A stretch of 64,000 nt of DNA from assembly GCF_032362555.1 (NCBI RefSeq), contig NC_083523.1, forward strand, positions 5,307,501 through 5,371,500. The letters run 5' to 3'. How positions within the stretch are numbered: the stretch's first letter is position 1; each line of letters opens with the position of its first letter. Shown piece by piece: positions 58,980 to 64,000 of the stretch. Position numbers and translations under genes: made by a program. The notes beneath the pieces are model-generated. The model had not been told where the DNA came from, ran no database searches, and saw only the letters and a program-made list of their open reading frames with translations. This DNA is from Amyelois transitella. Its lineage: Eukaryota > Arthropoda > Insecta > Lepidoptera > Pyralidae.

Positions 58980-61900
58980 AATAACTGAGCACCATGACTT
59001 GTTAACTGGCCCTGGCCCTCGGTATAAAATCTTACGTGAATCTTGTTATGATCTCTTTCTTGAATCTGCCCAGTGTTTACAATTGTTGGATTGTATAATT
59101 TGGACTTAGTTTTTACTTAATATCTTTATTTTGTGATAAGCTTATACATTTTGTAAATATTTTTTTTAAAGTTGCGTTGTTTTTGGATGGATTGGTCGCG
59201 AACTGCCAAGTGTTTTACACTTAGATGTGATATGTTTAGCCCCGTTTCGGGTACGAGTATGGTTAGTGCGTAGGTAGTGTACATTTGTTCCTCATTTTCT
59301 TATTGTTTACTTGTGATCAGTTAAGTCTCGACTAACATAGCGGCGATCGTGTACATATATACCGAAGGGAAATCTAGGATACTGACTAATCATATTGAAA
59401 TTAGTATATTCAAAAAGAAGGGTAGCAAGGTTACAAGTACAATGTACTTTTTAGTAATTTTAATGAGTATTGTATAGTGAATTTGTAAATAAGAGGAATT
59501 ATCTGTCATAATAATGAAGTTAAGAAACAAATCGTTTTATTGTAGTCATAGTAGTAGGTTGTATTTGATTTTATGATTTATTTTGTATATAATAAGGTTG
59601 TAATGAACGGGGCAGAAATGGGCGCGAGGCCTCGGGCCTTCAGGAGACTACCAGTTACACAGCACGGTTTAACAAGAATGCACATTTTTAGCTTTAATAC
59701 AATGACAGCACAGCTTATTTCCAAACACTTTTTAAATGGATTTAAATCATCTTTCGTCGTATGATTTGTTTGATTGGCAGTAATATATTTTTAGCATATT
59801 AATTCTCTAAGCATTTATGGACTGGACATCGGTAACACATCACAATAAAATCATCACAGTTAGAGGCCGAGCTACTAATTCACAATGACTAGTAACACAT
59901 TAATGTTAGTTAGATGCAGAAGTAATATAGAAATTACCATATAAGTTGTCAATAGCCTTACATAATACGTATCCGGTATAGATAATAAAATCTTATTATT
60001 TCCTATACTCTAAATCAGTATCCAGAATAACAGGAAGCATAAGTTAGATTTAATATTACCGCCACAGTCCTGCTTTTAAAAAAATTATGGCGGATTATCA
60101 CCGTCGTGCGATATAATCTTTGCTTTTCTATATTTGAACCATTTTGAATGTATTGATAAAGATGGAAGTTTAAAACCAGTTGCAAGAGAAACATTTCATT
60201 TACAAATGAGTGCCAGCGACTTAAGTTCTATACCAAATTCTCTCTATTTTTATCTGTATTTCATTTTTGCGGGCTCCTATTTGTACTTTCTGGAGTAATA
60301 CTCCAAAGCCAAGACCGTTTTTAGATTTTTTTTCCTATTGACATCTTATTGGCGGTTGGTTCATTTATAGAAACACTTATCATTAAGCAATCTGAATGCC
60401 ATAGGGTAAATTGTCTAATATATTTTGTTACTGCATCTAACAATAGCAGTATTAACTTAATATTGTCCCCAAGTATTTTATAGTATAAAACAATGGAGCA
60501 GATTAATATAGTATGAAAATGTTCTAGAGTAAGCCTAGTAATTTTCAAAATTTGTACACGATAACAATTTGTTTGGGTAACATTTTAAGGAGATATGATT
60601 AACGAATATAATGTTAAAGGTCAAAATAGATACAATGCCTTTCTGTTATATAATAAAAGGGTCTTATAGAAGTATATAACCCACCAAATTTGGATTTTTT
60701 TTTAACGAATAAATCTAAATCGTGTGACCAGTATATGATTTTTGAGGAACCATCAAAAATGCACCAATTTTAAAGAAATCTTACCTTTCAAACTCAATAA
60801 GAGTTAGATATGTCAGATTTTTTGTTTCTTTTTAAACATCATGGAGCCTATTTGTGTAATCGTAGAAGACTGACAAAATTATACTTCTGTAACACACTTT
60901 ATTAGAAAAAAAAGGTAATTTGATATTCAAACAGTACATACTTTTGTTTTTTTTTGTTTTGAAAAAATATACTGTTTTAGTTTTGGAATTACATTTTCAG
61001 AAATCAGCTTATGGGAGTGATTTCACATTTTTTCTAAGGTCCTTTATCAATTGTTTAACAACCTGTACATTGTAAATATAAATAGTGTTGTATTTGTGTT
61101 GTATTGTAGGGTGTTAACATTAAAATAGACGGATTGTTGAGCTAAGGATAAACGGACCAGTAGGGATGTTACAAGATACAGCTCCTACTCGATAAAAAAC
61201 AAAGCTGCCCCCGTAGAGAACGCGATAGTTTTTTGCGCGCTAAAACGGCGACGCGCGTGCCATGCTGCGGGGGCTGTAGTAATATGATACAAGGACACAA
61301 TTAAATATTACTTAAGTACATAATTGTGGTCTTACAATTTTGAGCCCTACATACTTTTTACAGGTGTGCAAATTGAAATGAAAAGCTTTTAATTAAATTC
61401 CAATAGATAGTCTCTGTAATACGTACTTTGTAGCTATTTTTATCGACTGCGAACTGTGTCATGTAATTTAACGATCCTAATGGTGGCTGTGACTCTGTCA
61501 AGTTGTAAGCGCCTAATAAGCCAGGACATATCCCTATAAGCTAGTCTGTATCTGTTGTAACCTGTCACTTGAAGACCCACAGCCATCGCGCGAGGCCGAT
61601 CTTATCGAACGGTTGATATTTGTTTACATTTTGATATGAGATAGTCGGAATTATAGTTTACATCGAGTAATGATAATAAATAAAAAGTACAGGTAATTTT
61701 AATCATTATACTTAACAATTATTTTTTTAAATTAGTTTTATATTAAACATAATATTAACATTTCATTTCAACTTCCTGGTTCTTGTATTTTTTTTAAATA
61801 TTGACATGAAGGTAGAATTTGATGGGTAATTTACTTGCCGAGTCGATTCGAACGCCTCTAGAGGAAAACTTGTTTGATAGGCGAGCGGAACTTGAAAATA

Positions 61901-62205
61901 TGCTTTAAAATTATGTTATTTTATTAGTCCTGTATACTTTTAATTAAAAGACCAAATCACCAAGTGATGAATCAATTGAGTTTATTGTAAGTATAAACAT
62001 CTGCTCTTGATATTATTTTTTGTGTTAAAAATAATGCTTTTATTTTTAATGTACACAATGCCATTTTGCCTAATGTTATTATAAATTATATTGAATTGCT
62101 TTAAAAGCACCAATTTTACAATGCATAGTTTCTATGACCTGTCTATACATTTTATTACTTTATTTATTTCTATGATTATTTTGTATTGTGGTAAATTTTA
62201 CCAAA

Positions 62206-62211
62206 AATAAA
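62206..62211 (+). terminator. Candidate distal poly(A) signal of trx
   Basis: AATAAA in CCAAAAATAAAAATACT, followed within 25 bp by a T/GT-rich stretch. Other AATAAA motifs lie near 61675. Confidence 0.35.
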
Positions 62212-62230
62212 AATACTAAAATGTGCTTTA

Positions 62231-63239
62231 CTTTTTGTTTTATTCGTCTTATCTAATCATAGAATATATTTCATACACGATCACCTATTTTATAAAAGAC
62301 TTCGTCGATCACAGTCGCATTTATAAGCGAAGTAACATTTTAGTAAAACCTCGCAAGTAACAAAAATGAGATATTATTTAAATATGATAAAATAAAGACA
62401 ACTTTATTTGGACTAGTTTTACAAGCCAAAAGAGGCAGTGGGTTTAGCTAGAGAACACGAGATCCAGCAAGTAGCGGCTAGAGGATAGCGAGCTAATTGG
62501 TGAATGCTGATAGGTGAAGAGCTGGGGCGCGTTTTAAGGTACATATTATTTCTACTACTAATGTCTTGTTCTTTACTTTGCTCGCTATAAATGTGATTAA
62601 AAACCGCTAATTTAAGTGGAATATCGCTAGGCTCCAAATTTAAAGATATAGCCGTTACTTTTCCTAATATATTTTTTTTATATCTGCAGCGCTTTATTTT
62701 TCTTTGAAAATTATACGTTGACTATGCAGAGGATAAACTTGTTTTCCTAGCGCACCGTACGTAAAGCGTAAAGTGCCGTCCGCGGCAGTGTCCCAGTAGT
62801 ATTACTTAGTATTGATTTGGCGGTTTCGGGCTATAATGAAATCTATATCATCTAATTGGTGGCTAGTTAGAGAGAAACTGGAACCGTTAGTATAAACATT
62901 TATTTAAACAAGATAATAACCCTATTTAAATCTGCAGCGCTAACCCCCATACGCTGACTATGCAGTACATGAACTTGTTTTCCCAGCGTACCGTGCAAGT
63001 GCCGTCCGTAGCGGTGTCCCAGAAGTACGCCGCGGCAGTGTGCAGCCCCGTGCCGTTTTTCTGTGTTATTATTATACGCACTAAAACAAAAGGATAATAT
63101 TTTTTATTAAAAATAAGTCTTTTAAGCAAGCACAGTGAGTAAGAATAGATCTTTAGTGGTGGAACACCTCAAATTATGTCTTTATATACCTATTAGTATA
63201 TATTAGTATATTGTTCTGAGCTCCGCCACAAGTCATGTG
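62231..63239. other. Region with a diverged tandem duplication and an uncertain minus-strand frame
   Basis: Segments 62683-62812 and 62928-63058 are related (shared CTGCAGCGCT, GACTATGCAG, AACTTGTTTTCC, GTGCCGTCCG, GTGTCCCAG). On the minus strand the second can read [18 protein letters not shown] and [13 protein letters not shown] to a stop at 62926, after an AACACAG acceptor-like site at 63060. The first copy is frame-disrupted. A separate minus-strand frame to the stop at 62419 (about 105 codons, including LNLEPSDIPLKLAVFNHIY) has no family I recognise. None is called a gene. Confidence 0.3.
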
Positions 63240-63545
63240 CGTCAGAATGGCTGGTTGTCTGTGGCTTTGGTCTAAGAGAGTTGATCCAAAAATTGCTACA
63301 TAATTGCTTATATTTGCTACATTTAATAAATAATTGCTACATACGATATATATCTAGAAATAAAATATTTTTTTTGACCAGCCATCCTGACGTTTGGTTG
63401 GCTGGTCACATCCTAGTTTAACGCCAAGCATGCACAGTTTCCTGAAATGTATTGCGTCAATAATTGCTACATATTTACTTCATTTATATTATTTAGCTGT
63501 AATTTCAAATATGTGTTAAATAAACGATGTAGCAATTATTGAAAT
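63240..63545. repeat. Nested inverted repeats
   Basis: 63240-63255 and 63377-63392 pair as inverted repeats (CGTCAGAATGGCTGGT against CGTCAGGATGGCTGGT inverted). 63458-63472 and 63527-63541 pair perfectly (CAATAATTGCTACAT). Further direct copies of AATTGCTACAT occur near 63289 and at 63329-63342. They are probably ends of one or more small DNA elements. Confidence 0.5.
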
Positions 63546-63766
63546 TATCCCAAGGAAAAGTGCCTGATAAAATAAAATAGGCAAATAGATGCAGTATTTT
63601 TTACTGAACAGCAGGCGGTTTGAATTATTAAATGGCATGTTAAGTTAGTGGATAGTAAGAACATTATCGTAAATAAAAACAAAATGTGGGTTGTACTTAT
63701 GTTTCAGTTTAATTATATTACAATTAAAAAATATTAAATTTGGTATTGATTGATCTGATATTTACA

Positions 63767-64000
63767 TTATTTTTTCGCATATATTATACAATGTGGTATT
63801 AGCTTCTTTTTACTCTTCGTAATTTTTTTCGATTCGTCATCATAACATATCCATTTTAAATTTCGTCTACAATGAGCTTTATAGTGACCAATTAGCGCTC
63901 CACATATTGGAGGCACGAACTCTATTATTGCTAGTAAATGGAACTCAGATCCTTCTAACAATAGAGATGTTGGTGGATCATCTATTGAAATAAATTGATC
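63767..64000 (-). CDS. C-terminal end of a ubiquitin-specific-protease-like protein, partial
   Basis: The minus-strand frame is open from the window edge to the stop at 63767-63769. It reads DQFISIDDPPTSLLLEGSEF, HLLAIIEFVPPICGALIGHY, KAHCRRNLKWICYDDES and LIPHCIIYAK. The order AIIEF, GHYKA, W-CYDD and HC-IIY matches the last boxes of C19 (USP) deubiquitinases, where the His of GHY and the Asp of the YDD motif belong to the active-site triad. Short USP-like frames of this kind are often found inside insect mobile elements, so host-gene status is open. The rest lies outside the window. Confidence 0.45.
   Translation of the reverse strand, partial: DQFISIDDPPTSLLLEGSEFHLLAIIEFVPPICGALIGHYKAHCRRNLKWICYDDESKKITKSKKKLIPHCIIYAKK

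Larger units (their letters stand above)
58252..62230 (+). other. Probable long 3' UTR of trx
   Basis: About 4 kb without a gene on either strand. It contains the hairpin at 58919-58979, a small GC-rich patch at 61190-61275, and AATAAA motifs near 61675 and 62206, the last followed within 25 bp by a GTGCTTTACTTTTTG-like GT/T-rich stretch. Long 3' UTRs are usual for developmental regulators, but the transcript end is inferred. Confidence 0.4.

Overview
The window is AT-rich eukaryotic nuclear DNA with short GT-AG introns. It almost certainly comes from a moth or butterfly (Lepidoptera). The gene models match insect orthologues, and the repeats are of kinds I associate with Lepidoptera: tRNA-derived SINEs, a roughly 290-bp SINE with a GTGGTTCCCGGCACC head, short Helitron-like elements with TC and CTAG ends, and several 5'-truncated LINEs. 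No prokaryotic operon, CRISPR array or functional tRNA gene was seen.

Layout. 1-4.1 kb: intergenic with repeat relics. 4.6-8.9 kb (+): a secreted, probably membrane-anchored Ly6/three-finger protein in three exons. 9.1-14.7 kb (-): CCDC174 in seven exons, tail to tail with the Ly6 gene. 15.6-18.7 kb (+): Ubc6/RAD6 E2 enzyme in three exons, head to head with CCDC174. 21.8-25.1 kb (-): single-exon REXO1-type 3'-5' exonuclease. 26.1-26.5 kb (+): single-exon BLOC-1 subunit 4 (Blos4), head to head with REXO1. 27.3-28.9 kb (-): dUTPase in three exons, with E2F-like sites upstream. 29-34 kb: LINE-rich stretch. 34.1-36.2 kb (-): a short THAP-domain gene whose middle exon carries a frameshift. 36.2-40.1 kb: no recognised gene. 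40.7-58.3 kb (+): trithorax (trx, KMT2A/B type histone H3K4 methyltransferase) in 13 exons, predicted 4354 aa, with one 9.4-kb exon, followed by a probable 4-kb 3' UTR. 62.2-64 kb: decayed duplications, nested inverted repeats and, on the minus strand, the end of a ubiquitin-protease-like reading frame that runs off the window.

The genes do not form a pathway. They are ordinary housekeeping and developmental genes: RNA decay and exon-junction functions (REXO1, CCDC174), ubiquitin signalling and DNA repair (Ubc6), nucleotide-pool sanitation (dUTPase), lysosome-related organelles (Blos4) and chromatin memory (trx). Trx and Ubc6 both act on chromatin in other organisms, since RAD6-dependent H2B ubiquitination promotes H3K4 methylation, but I take their proximity here as coincidence.

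The parts most worth a second look are the trx protein (paired Taspase1-type sites, an ILPQG repeat array and a roughly 700-residue Asn/Met/His-rich tract), the frameshifted THAP gene, the pre-miRNA-like hairpin downstream of trx, the E2F palindrome at dUTPase, and a set of mobile-element insertions with readable target-site duplications. I found no clear sign of a wholly new biological system.
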